Assembly: GCF_947255005.1 (NCBI RefSeq)
Contig: NZ_CAMYFI010000028.1
Span: 1-30,548 of the forward strand
Direction: 5' to 3'
Source: an uncultured Tessaracoccus sp.
GTDB taxonomy: Bacteria; Actinomycetota; Actinomycetes; Propionibacteriales; Propionibacteriaceae
Length of the DNA stretch: 30,548 nucleotides
Positions 15,623 through 22,847 of the stretch are shown piece by piece (position 1 is the first letter of the stretch; the number at the start of each line of letters is the position of its first letter). Below the pieces are notes generated by a model. It was given only the letters and a program-made list of their open reading frames with translations. It was not told the DNA's origin and made no database searches. A program made the position numbers and the translations under genes.

Positions 15623-15628
15623 TACGGT
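15623..15628 (+). promoter_or_regulatory. -10 box of manC (leaderless)
   Basis: TACGGT lies 6 nt before the ATG at 15635. Confidence 0.55.
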
Positions 15629-15634
15629 TAGCTC

Positions 15635-16708
15635 ATGCGTTACGTCGTCATCATGGCCGGCGGGTCCGGCACCCGCCTATGGCCGCTGTCTCGCAAGGGC
15701 CGCCCGAAGCAGCTTTTGGACATGTTCGAGGGGAAATCGCTGCTGCGACTGGCGTGGGAGCGGCTTGAAGGGCTGGTGCCGTCGGATCAGGTGTTGGTGT
15801 GCACCGGCAGGGACTATGCCGACGATGTCCGCGAGCAGATTCCGGAGCTCTTGCCCGAGAATCTCCTCGGGGAACCTGTGGGGCGCGACTCGCTCAACGC
15901 AGTGGCGTGGTCGGCTGCGGTACTGGATCAACGCGATCCGGACGCGGTTGTGGCGATGGTCACCGCCGACCAGATCATCACCCCCGTCGAACGTTTCCAA
16001 GCCGCGCTGCGACGCGCATTTGAAACAGCGGAGCGACGCCCCGACTCGTTGTGCACCCTGGGCGTGGTGCCCACCACTGCGCATACCGGATACGGCTACC
16101 TCCACCGTGCCGACGAGGTGGAGCCAGGCGTGTTTCGCATCAGCGAGTTCAAGGAGAAGCCGAGCGCCGATGTCGCCGCGCGCTACCTCGAAGCAGGAGA
16201 GTATTGGTGGAACGCAGGCATGTTCGTGTGGCGCGCCAGCACTCTGCTGGCGCAGCTCGATCAGCTCCTGCCGGAGAACGCGAAGAAGATCCGACGCATC
16301 GTCCGCGAGCCCGAAACGCTCGATGAACTCTTCCCAACGCTGACGAAAACGTCGGTGGACTACGCAATCATGGAGCCGGCCTCCACCGGCCGAACGGGCG
16401 CGCAGGTGGTGAGCGTGCCGCTCGAAGTGGAGTGGAAGGACGTCGGAGGCTACGCCAGCTATGCGGAGCTGCTCCCGAGCGATTCCGACGGAAATGCTCG
16501 TCGCGGTGCCACGGTCACGATGGATTCCTCCGGCTGTATCGTCCTCAACATGACAGGCGGTGATCACGTTGTCGCCGCGCTCGGACTGGAACGGCAACTC
16601 GTCGTCGTGACGCCTCAGGCCACGCTGGTGGCGAGCCTGGACGACCTCGAGAACGTGAAAGCCCTCGTCGCCAAAGTGGCCGAGGAGTACGGAGCCGAAT
16701 GGGCATGA
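15635..16708 (+). CDS. manC: mannose-1-phosphate guanylyltransferase
   Basis: This is a 357-residue nucleotidyltransferase that makes GDP-mannose from mannose-1-phosphate and GTP. The signature VIMAGGSGTRLWPLSRKGRPKQLL is at the N-terminus, with the pyrophosphorylase Lys in RPKQLL. Further marks are VGRDSLNAVAWSAAVL, VTADQIIT (usual PADH region), TGYGYLHRADE, ISEFKEKPSADVAARYLEAG, WWNAGMFVWRAS, DYAIMEPAS and VEWKDVGGYASY. It is the short, monofunctional form without the phosphomannose isomerase domain. In M. tuberculosis the equivalent gene is called manB (Rv3264c). With the downstream phosphomannomutase and PGI/PMI-like genes it supplies GDP-mannose. Its stop overlaps the next gene. Confidence 0.94.
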   Translation: MRYVVIMAGGSGTRLWPLSRKGRPKQLLDMFEGKSLLRLAWERLEGLVPSDQVLVCTGRDYADDVREQIPELLPENLLGEPVGRDSLNAVAWSAAVLDQRDPDAVVAMVTADQIITPVERFQAALRRAFETAERRPDSLCTLGVVPTTAHTGYGYLHRADEVEPGVFRISEFKEKPSADVAARYLEAGEYWWNAGMFVWRASTLLAQLDQLLPENAKKIRRIVREPETLDELFPTLTKTSVDYAIMEPASTGRTGAQVVSVPLEVEWKDVGGYASYAELLPSDSDGNARRGATVTMDSSGCIVLNMTGGDHVVAALGLERQLVVVTPQATLVASLDDLENVKALVAKVAEEYGAEWA

Positions 16709-17448
16709 CTCGATTCGCCCGCACTACGACGAGCCCGCTGCCGTCGCTGCTCGTGGTTTGCCTTGCGCTCGCAGGCCTGGCGCAAGGGGTATCGCTGATG
16801 CTGCATACGCTCGATCCGGAAGGTTTGGCGCTCCTGCAACGCGGCGGTGTCGTGCCCATGTGGGCGCTGTGGTTGAGTGTCGCACTATCGGTGTTGGCGA
16901 GCAACGTCGCCGTGTGGGCGCGCATGGTAGTAGTGCTGTGTTCGGCGATTGGTGTCGTCTTTCGCGGCGTGATGGTGTGCTTGGCCTGGCCGGCTGGAGA
17001 GCAAGTCGGTAGGAATCATGGCGTGGCGCTCGTGATCGATTTGACTGCGTCCTTCGTCGTCGCCGTGGCGCTCACCGTGTGGGCGGCTTGGGGCATCGCC
17101 CCGGTTCGCCGTGAAACCGCCAAACCTAAGAGCCGGCGCGACGGGAGCGTTCCGCTACTGCTCCCGCTGCAGCGAAGCATCTCGCCGACACCGCTGAACG
17201 GCTCAGCCGCGCCGGAGGCACTGAAGACATTCCCCGACGTGCCGGTGCCCCCGAACCCTGTGTGCTCCGAGAACCCGCAGTCCGCGCCCACGCCGGTGGG
17301 TATCCATCGCGCGGGGTCCGTGGAAGAATCGGCCCCGCGCAATGACTGGCGCCAGGTGTCGTCTCCATGGCCGCGCGCGGTGGAGGACGACCCGGACGGC
17401 ACGCTGCTGCGACCACCCCGGCGTCGCGTTCCTCACCAGCGCCGCTGA
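16705..17448 (+). CDS. unrecognised four-helix membrane protein
   Basis: This is a 247-residue protein I do not recognise. Four hydrophobic segments are visible at about residues 13-33, 50-67, 70-92 and 107-130. They are followed by a basic stretch (RRETAKPKSRRDG) and a Pro/Ser-rich tail of about 110 residues, probably cytoplasmic and disordered. The ATG at 16705 overlaps the manC stop as ATGA; an in-frame ATG at 16699 is 4 nt after GGAG and equally possible. It occupies the place where M. tuberculosis has the fbiA-fbiB coenzyme F420 genes between the GDP-mannose gene and whiB2. Translational coupling to manC suggests an envelope-related role, which is inference. Confidence 0.7.
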   Translation: MTRFARTTTSPLPSLLVVCLALAGLAQGVSLMLHTLDPEGLALLQRGGVVPMWALWLSVALSVLASNVAVWARMVVVLCSAIGVVFRGVMVCLAWPAGEQVGRNHGVALVIDLTASFVVAVALTVWAAWGIAPVRRETAKPKSRRDGSVPLLLPLQRSISPTPLNGSAAPEALKTFPDVPVPPNPVCSENPQSAPTPVGIHRAGSVEESAPRNDWRQVSSPWPRAVEDDPDGTLLRPPRRRVPHQRR

Positions 17449-17513
17449 CCGGATACACGGACGCATCCCGGCGTGTCGTGTTGCGAACTACTGAGCTCTT
17501 TTCACCCCTCCGC

Positions 17514-17542
17514 TTGACGTGCTCTAATAACACGTGTGTAAT
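17514..17542 (+). promoter_or_regulatory. promoter of whiB2
   Basis: TTGACG (17514-17519) and TGTAAT (17537-17542) are separated by 17 bp. The leader then contains AAAGGAGG before the GTG at 17564. An ACACGTGT palindrome (17530-17537) overlaps the spacer and -10 box and could be an operator. Confidence 0.5.
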
Positions 17543-17563
17543 TCATGGGTAAAGGAGGGCCCG

Positions 17564-17818
17564 GTGAACGAAGCACTAATGCTCTTGGACGACGAAGGTG
17601 CCTACGGTTGGCAGGCGGAGGCCTTGTGCGCCCAAACTGATCCTGAGGCCTTCTTCCCTGAAAAGGGTGGCTCCACGCGCGAAGCCAAGAGCGTGTGCCA
17701 GAAGTGCAACGTGAAGGAGCAGTGCCTCGAGTACGCTCTCGCCCACGATGAGCGCTTCGGCATTTGGGGTGGTCTCTCGGAGAGGGAACGGCGTAAGCTC
17801 AAACGCGCAGTAGTCTGA
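17564..17818 (+). CDS. whiB2: WhiB2-type iron-sulfur transcription regulator
   Basis: This is an 84-residue WhiB-family protein. WhiB proteins hold a [4Fe-4S] cluster through four cysteines, here Cys22, Cys45, Cys48 and Cys54, and act with the housekeeping sigma factor. The C-terminal GIWGGLSERERRKLKR turn is intact. The stretch AQTDPEAFFPEKGGSTREAK and the ending match the WhiB2/WhmD (Streptomyces WhiB) group, linked to septation and cell division. The GTG at 17564 is chosen for its strong AAAGGAGG site; an in-frame ATG at 17534 lies before that site and within the promoter. It is followed after 14 bp by the membrane glycosyltransferase. The same place near GDP-mannose genes is known in mycobacteria. 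Confidence 0.95.
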   Translation: MNEALMLLDDEGAYGWQAEALCAQTDPEAFFPEKGGSTREAKSVCQKCNVKEQCLEYALAHDERFGIWGGLSERERRKLKRAVV

Positions 17819-17832
17819 ATACGGAGGAGCGC

Positions 17833-20787
17833 GTGAGCGAAGCCGACGATGGGCAGCGCTTCAAAGATCTTTGGGCGTGGGCCGACGAGGACGACGAGGA
17901 GTTCGTCCCAGATCCAGTACATCCTGACGATGTCGTAGCCGTGATGGTGGTGCGAGACGCCGCGTCGTGGCTTGCTGAACAACTTGACGCGCTCGGTGCC
18001 ATGACGCAGCGTCCTGGCACCGTCGTCGCTGTAGATGTTGCGTCGACGGATGAGTCGGCTGAGTTGCTGCGCGCCGCCGTGGGTGAGGGCGTGATCGACA
18101 AGGTGGTCTCCGTCGAGCGCGAGTGCAGCTTCCCGGAAGCCGTCGCCGCCGGCATCGACGGCGAACCAGCTTGGATTTGGGTGCTGCACGACGACTCCGC
18201 GCCCGACCCGACGGCGCTGGCCGAACTGCTCATGATCGCGCCTACCGCCGACCTCATGTTTCCCAAACTGATTGAGCCCAGGCGGCGCAACTACCCAGAC
18301 ATCATCGCTGAGTGCGGGCAAACGATGACCAAGGGCGGACGTCGCGTCGGCATTCCCGAAGAAGGCGATGTCGACCAGCGTCAGCTCGAACCCGGTGCCA
18401 CCTTGGGCGGCTCCACGGCCGGCATGTTGGTGCGCGGCGAGCTATGGCGTGAACTTGGTGGGCTTGCCCCCGAGTTACCCGGGCATCGCGACGGGGTTGA
18501 CCTCGGCTGGCGCGCCAACATCGCTGGCTGGCGCGTAGCGACGGCGCCGACCGCGACGCTTGTGCACCGCCAAGCGTCCATGGCGGGAGAGCGCCCCGTC
18601 GCTCACCATCCCCACTTCGACGATCGCCTCGCGGCCCTGCGCATCGCCAGCGTGCACGGCGCTGGGTCGACGCGGCTGCTCTTGAGCAGCTGGTGCCGCG
18701 CCGTCGGTTTTCTACTCGCCAAATCGCCTGGCCACGCCCGCGCAGAATTACGCGCCCACCGACGGTTCGCGGCCACCCGCGACGTCACCCGTGCCCTCCG
18801 CGAGCGCGTACCCGAGGGCGACGCCTCCGCCGTGGAGGACCTGCTGCCCGCCAAGAGCTGGGGCCTGCGCAAGGCTTTCGACTCGGTGGGCAGCGCGGTG
18901 GCTGGGCGCTACCGCGACTTCACCTCCGACACCTCCCTCGACGAGCTCACCTCCGACGAGTTCGGTGCCCACGACGCCGCCCAACGCCCTCCAATCGCGC
19001 CCGGGGTGCTCCTGGTGTTCGCGTTCCTGCTGGTTGGCATCGGAGCGAGCTGGCGGTTGTGGGGCGGGGTTGACATCGCAGGCGGCGGCATGTTGCCCGC
19101 CCCAGCTAGCCTCACCGCCGCCTGGCAAGCATTCCTGCACGACGCGAATCCGTCGCTGGGGTTGGGTGCGTTGATGAGCACTCTGCTCGGCGGACAACCG
19201 TGGCTGGCGAATTTCATCGCGGTGCTCCTCGCGCCGCCGTTCGCGGCGCTCGCGGTCAACTCGCTTGGGCGCCAGCTCGGGGTGCGCCCAAGCCTCGCGG
19301 CAGCCGCCGCCGTCGTGTGGGGTGCAGCGGCGCTGGTGTTGGGTCTGCCCTCGGGTGGTGACGTCAGTGGCCTGGTTGCGGCCACCGTCGGGCCGCTCGT
19401 GGTGAAACAGGCGCACCGCGTTATCCTTGACCGCTCCGGCGGGGCGGAACGCCTGCGAGCGCCCGCCATCGGGGCGTTTTGGCTGTTCGTGCTCGCGGCG
19501 TTCTGGCCGCCAGCGCTGGTGCTCGCGACGATCGCCGTCGTGGTGGGCTTCGGCCTAGGACGGGTGCGAGGTGTACCGGGCGCGACTTTCGTCGTGCCGG
19601 TATGGCTGCTGTTCCTGCCCTGGCTAGGACATCTCGTGCGTTACCCCGGGCGCGTGTTCACGGGCATCGACCCGCTCGCCTGGCCCGACTTCCCGCCCGC
19701 CGGGTGGGCGCTGCTGGCGGGGCGCCTCATGCCCGCAGGCATCCCGGTGTGGTTGAGTGTTGGGTTCTTCGTCGGGTTGGCGCTGCTTGCGATGTGGGGC
19801 CTGCTGCGCATTCCGGAGACGGCGCGACGGTGGGGAGTCGTCGGCTTGATCGTCGCACCGTTGGTGGTGGGCGTGGGGTTGTCTCGCCTGGCGCTCACCG
19901 TCGACGGCGGCCAGGCGCGTGCGCTGCTGTCGCCCTGGGCGCTGCTCACCGTCGCGGGGATGATCGCCGCCATGGTGCTCGCAGAGCGTCCGCGTGTCGC
20001 GGAATATCCGCGCGCGTTCGCCGTTGTGGGCTCCGGATTGCTCGCGGCTGTGGTGCTGGGCGCGTGGCCGATCGTCGGCATGCAGGGACCCGTGAGCGCC
20101 GAGGGCGGGGCCTTGCCCGGCTACGTGCGTAACGTGCTCGCCTCGCCGAGAGACAGCCGCGCCTTGCTGATCGAGAAATCTGGCGACGAGCTGGCATGGA
20201 ACGTCGCCGACTCCTCGCATCCGCAGTGGGGTAGCGCCGAACGCACCCCGGGAGGGGAGCTCGGCGGGCAGTTTGAGCAACTGGTGCAGGCCTTCGCCGG
20301 TAGCCAGGTGCCCGACGACCTCGCCCAGCGGCTGCAGCACGTCGCCGTGTCGCATGTGTGGCTGCGGGGATTCTCCGCCGACGAACTTCTCGCGCTCGGC
20401 AACGCCGAGGGCCTCACGAGTGCCCCGAGTGGCGACGCCACCGTGTTCACGGTCACTGGCCTGGTGAGCCGGGCCGCCATCGTGGAAGGGCAGGCGCGGG
20501 TACCGGTCGTCGAGGGCAAGATTCCTTCCGGGGATGCATCTAGGCGCCTCGTCATCGCCGACCCCGACGTTGTCGAGGTGCGCGTTGCTGACACGCGGCT
20601 AAAACGCGTCGATGGCGAGCTACCGACGTTCGAGCTCGGCGAGTTGCGTGGCGCGCTCGAATACTCGACTGGGCGCCGCTTAATTGCCGTCGGTTGGATG
20701 GCATTTGTGCTGCTCGGGCTAGGGTTGCTGGCGGTGCCGACGATGCAACCACGCGCGGGCGCCCGTCGGGCAGGAGGGGACGAATGA
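17833..20787 (+). CDS. large membrane glycosyltransferase (GT2 head, polytopic tail)
   Basis: This is a 984-residue protein. Residues about 35-330 form a GT-A family 2 domain: VVAVMVVRDAASWLAEQLDAL, VAVDVASTDESAELL, a DxD-like WVLHDDSAPDP, GSTAGMLVRGELWRELGGL and HRDGVDLGWRANIAGWRVA (acceptor-side Asp and Trp). From about residue 390 to the end there are roughly a dozen hydrophobic segments, the last near residues 955-975, with an extracytoplasmic loop region of about 750-940. The architecture suits a polyprenyl-linked polysaccharide enzyme, but the substrate is not readable. The GTG at 17833 has GGAGGAG. It follows whiB2 by 14 bp, and its stop overlaps the DUF5719 start (ATGATGA), so the three genes form a transcription unit. 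Confidence 0.88.
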   Translation: MSEADDGQRFKDLWAWADEDDEEFVPDPVHPDDVVAVMVVRDAASWLAEQLDALGAMTQRPGTVVAVDVASTDESAELLRAAVGEGVIDKVVSVERECSFPEAVAAGIDGEPAWIWVLHDDSAPDPTALAELLMIAPTADLMFPKLIEPRRRNYPDIIAECGQTMTKGGRRVGIPEEGDVDQRQLEPGATLGGSTAGMLVRGELWRELGGLAPELPGHRDGVDLGWRANIAGWRVATAPTATLVHRQASMAGERPVAHHPHFDDRLAALRIASVHGAGSTRLLLSSWCRAVGFLLAKSPGHARAELRAHRRFAATRDVTRALRERVPEGDASAVEDLLPAKSWGLRKAFDSVGSAVAGRYRDFTSDTSLDELTSDEFGAHDAAQRPPIAPGVLLVFAFLLVGIGASWRLWGGVDIAGGGMLPAPASLTAAWQAFLHDANPSLGLGALMSTLLGGQPWLANFIAVLLAPPFAALAVNSLGRQLGVRPSLAAAAAVVWGAAALVLGLPSGGDVSGLVAATVGPLVVKQAHRVILDRSGGAERLRAPAIGAFWLFVLAAFWPPALVLATIAVVVGFGLGRVRGVPGATFVVPVWLLFLPWLGHLVRYPGRVFTGIDPLAWPDFPPAGWALLAGRLMPAGIPVWLSVGFFVGLALLAMWGLLRIPETARRWGVVGLIVAPLVVGVGLSRLALTVDGGQARALLSPWALLTVAGMIAAMVLAERPRVAEYPRAFAVVGSGLLAAVVLGAWPIVGMQGPVSAEGGALPGYVRNVLASPRDSRALLIEKSGDELAWNVADSSHPQWGSAERTPGGELGGQFEQLVQAFAGSQVPDDLAQRLQHVAVSHVWLRGFSADELLALGNAEGLTSAPSGDATVFTVTGLVSRAAIVEGQARVPVVEGKIPSGDASRRLVIADPDVVEVRVADTRLKRVDGELPTFELGELRGALEYSTGRRLIAVGWMAFVLLGLGLLAVPTMQPRAGARRAGGDE

Positions 20788-22013
20788 TGAAGCTGCACGT
20801 GTTGCCCGTCGCCGCGGTCGCCGTGGGGGCGGCGGCTGCGCTCGGCATCAGCCTGATCTCGCCCGTCCCAGTGGAACTCCACTCGCAGGTCACGCCGCCG
20901 CTCGAGAGCCGGATCGCCTGCCAGCCGCTGAGCGATGGCGAACTGCTGGCCTCCGGGCAAGGGAAGGTCGTCACCGCCCAGGTGGGCGGCGATGCGAGCG
21001 CCCCGCGCGAAGCGGTGCGAGAGCCCGCGAAGGTGCTCACCACCGTCCGCGGCATTGCTCCGACGGGTGGCGTGCTTGGAGCCGACGGTATCTGGGCGCC
21101 CTGCCAAGCCCCGGCCACCAGCGGCACTGTACTGTGGCCCGACGCGTCGAAGGCCGAGCTGCGGCTCACGAACCCCGACGCCACCGACTCTTCCGTCGAC
21201 CTCATTTTGACGGGGCCCGACGGCGAAATCAGCGCGGTGGGCGCGCGCGACATTGCGCTTTCGCCAGGGCAAACGCGTCAGGTGGCCGTGTCCGTCCTGG
21301 CCCGCGGCGTCAACGGCCCGGTCGCCGCCCACTGGACCACGAGCCGAGGCCGAGCGCTCGCCGTCGGTGTGACCGCGGGCACCGTGCGCTTCGCAGCGCC
21401 TTCTACTACGCCCGCCACCACGCAGACGCTGCCCGGGCTGGCGCGCGGCGGGAAACCGACGGTGCTGATCGCCAATCCCGGCGAGCGCCGCGCCACAGCC
21501 AGCGTGGCCTTCCACGCGCCATCCAGCACGTTCACACCCACCGGCGGCGAGGGGATATCGATCCCCGCGCGCTCCGTCGTGGCGGTCTCACTCGAGGAGG
21601 GCACCGCCGGTGAGCCCGGCGCATTCACCGTCGTGAGTGATGAGCCGGTGGCCGCGTCGTTGCATTCGACGACGGGCGACGTCGCCGCAGCCAGAGGCGG
21701 TGCGACGCAGGATGTAGCGCTTACCGGCCTCGTGCCCGCGGGCTCCACACTGCAACTCACCAACACGGGTGCGAAACAAGCAAAGGCGACGGTGACGCTT
21801 GGCGGCACCACGCAGGATGTCCTCGTAGAGTCCGGCACTACCGGGACGTTGCCGGTGCCAGGCGAGGGCGCGGTTGCGGTGAGTGTCGCGGCCGATCAAC
21901 CGCTTGTTGGCGTGGCAGTGACGGGGAAGGGTGCGGCAGTAGTGCCACTTGGCACGGGCACCGTCGCGAAGGCGAAGCCGCTCACCGCCAAGCTTGACCC
22001 AACGCTGCGCTAA
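20784..22013 (+). CDS. DUF5719 membrane-anchored extracytoplasmic protein
   Basis: This is a 409-residue protein. An N-terminal hydrophobic segment (about residues 5-25) serves as signal anchor. The rest is Thr/Ala/Gly/Val-rich and beta-like, with repeated patterns of the form LRLTNPDATDSSVDLILTGPDG, VLIANPGERRATASVAF and LQLTNTGAKQAKATVTL that look like successive immunoglobulin-like modules. DUF5719 proteins are regularly found directly after the large GT2 membrane protein in Actinobacteria. No catalytic motif is seen, so a partner or scaffold role for the glycosyltransferase is likely but unproven. The ATG at 20784 overlaps the upstream stop and has GGAGGGG. Its stop overlaps the convergent zincin gene. 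Confidence 0.82.
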   Translation: MMKLHVLPVAAVAVGAAAALGISLISPVPVELHSQVTPPLESRIACQPLSDGELLASGQGKVVTAQVGGDASAPREAVREPAKVLTTVRGIAPTGGVLGADGIWAPCQAPATSGTVLWPDASKAELRLTNPDATDSSVDLILTGPDGEISAVGARDIALSPGQTRQVAVSVLARGVNGPVAAHWTTSRGRALAVGVTAGTVRFAAPSTTPATTQTLPGLARGGKPTVLIANPGERRATASVAFHAPSSTFTPTGGEGISIPARSVVAVSLEEGTAGEPGAFTVVSDEPVAASLHSTTGDVAAARGGATQDVALTGLVPAGSTLQLTNTGAKQAKATVTLGGTTQDVLVESGTTGTLPVPGEGAVAVSVAADQPLVGVAVTGKGAAVVPLGTGTVAKAKPLTAKLDPTLR

Positions 22014-22429
22014 CCCCAGTTGGCGTGGCCGCCGAGGTCGTCAATGCTGCGTCCGGTGAGCGTGGCGAGCTGTTCGACGAGGGTGCGGTGCACGAGCTCT
22101 TTGAGCGCGACGGGCGATGAGGCGCGGTGCTCGAGGGGGCGCTCATAGAGAACGACGCGGGCGCGCTGGTGCTGGTCGGCCTCGACACCGGCCGAGAGCG
22201 GCACGCGCTCGCCCGACCACCGACTGTTGAGGTACGGAACTTCTTCCACAGCGACCATGACGTCGTCGAGCGCGAGAGCATCGTGGGCGAGCACTGCGGC
22301 GATCGCGTCGCGCACGCACTGGCTGAAGAAATCCTGCCGCGACTGGGCGCGGTTGAGGCGGGCGGGGGAGCCGGGAGCCGTCAGCGGACCACGGAATCCG
22401 CGTCCATGTCGGTCTCTTCTGCGTGGCAT
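22010..22429 (-). CDS. zincin-like (metallopeptidase family) protein lacking HExxH
   Basis: This is a 139-residue protein of the actinobacterial 'metallopeptidase family' next to DUF3499 (Rv3259 in M. tuberculosis). Visible blocks are MVAVEEVPYLNSRWSGERVPL, RARVVLYERPLEHRA and ALKELVHRTLVEQLATLTGRS. The position where true zincins carry HExxH reads VHRTLVEQ, so no zinc site is present and peptidase activity is not expected. The ATG at 22429 follows TAGAGT by 6 nt (leaderless). It is divergent from DUF3499 with only 38 bp between start codons and convergent with DUF5719, with overlapping stops. Confidence 0.75.
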   Translation of the reverse strand: MPRRRDRHGRGFRGPLTAPGSPARLNRAQSRQDFFSQCVRDAIAAVLAHDALALDDVMVAVEEVPYLNSRWSGERVPLSAGVEADQHQRARVVLYERPLEHRASSPVALKELVHRTLVEQLATLTGRSIDDLGGHANWG

Positions 22430-22435
22430 GGGCCA

Positions 22436-22441
22436 ACTCTA
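22436..22441 (-). promoter_or_regulatory. -10 box of the zincin-like gene (leaderless)
   Basis: TAGAGT lies 6 nt before the ATG at 22429 and only 13 bp from the oppositely directed -10 box of DUF3499. Confidence 0.55.
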
Positions 22442-22454
22442 GCCTGATCGTGGT

Positions 22455-22460
22455 TAGTCT
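22455..22460 (+). promoter_or_regulatory. -10 box of the DUF3499 gene (leaderless)
   Basis: TAGTCT lies 7 nt before the GTG at 22468. The -35 regions of this promoter and of the opposing one must overlap each other's -10 and start sites. Confidence 0.55.
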
Positions 22461-22467
22461 CTCGTGT

Positions 22468-22824
22468 GTGCGCCGTTGTTCTCGATCCTCCTGCGATGCC
22501 CCTGCCGTCGCGACGCTCACCTATGCTTACGCCGAATCGACGGCGGTGATGGGGCCGCTCGCGGCAACCCACGAGCCGGGCACCTACGACCTGTGCGCCA
22601 AGCACGCCGAGTCGATGTCGGTGCCGAAGAACTGGGAAGTCATCCGCCTGCCTGACACGGATCCCGTCGCGGAGCATCGCGCAGAAACCGTCGACGATGA
22701 GCTCATGGCGCTCGCCGATGCTGTCCGCAAGATCGGGCTTCGCCACGACGAGGTGGTTTTGCCGCAGGCCCCGTCTGCGCCGGCCGAACCGGTGGAGCCC
22801 AGGCTGCGCATCGTGCGTGACTGA
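22468..22824 (+). CDS. DUF3499 family protein
   Basis: This is a 118-residue actinobacterial protein of unknown function. Family marks are the opening RRCSRSSCDAPAVATLTYAY, AVMGPLA, and YDLCAKHAESMSVPKNWEVI. The spaced cysteines and His (CSRSSC, then LCAKHA) could bind zinc. The C-terminal about 45 residues are variable and Ala/Pro/Glu-rich. The GTG at 22468 is chosen from the leaderless box and because the family starts with (V/M)RRCSR; an in-frame ATG at 22423 would lie inside the divergent gene. It is followed after 23 bp by the phosphomannomutase, as in M. tuberculosis (Rv3258c-Rv3257c). Confidence 0.85.
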   Translation: MRRCSRSSCDAPAVATLTYAYAESTAVMGPLAATHEPGTYDLCAKHAESMSVPKNWEVIRLPDTDPVAEHRAETVDDELMALADAVRKIGLRHDEVVLPQAPSAPAEPVEPRLRIVRD

Positions 22825-22835
22825 AGGAGGGGCGC

Positions 22836-22841
22836 TAGGCT
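22836..22841 (+). promoter_or_regulatory. -10 box of the phosphomannomutase (leaderless)
   Basis: TAGGCT lies 6 nt before the GTG at 22848. An AAGGAGG at 22824-22830 is too far from the start to serve as its ribosome binding site. Confidence 0.55.
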
Positions 22842-22847
22842 GAGCCT

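Noticed and set aside
18748..21515. Several long minus-strand frames opposite the membrane glycosyltransferase and DUF5719
   Set aside because: No recognisable domain or start signal, and the plus-strand genes are well supported.
22824..22830. AAGGAGG as ribosome binding site of the phosphomannomutase
   Set aside because: It is 17 nt from the GTG, too far, and a TAGGCT -10 box lies between.
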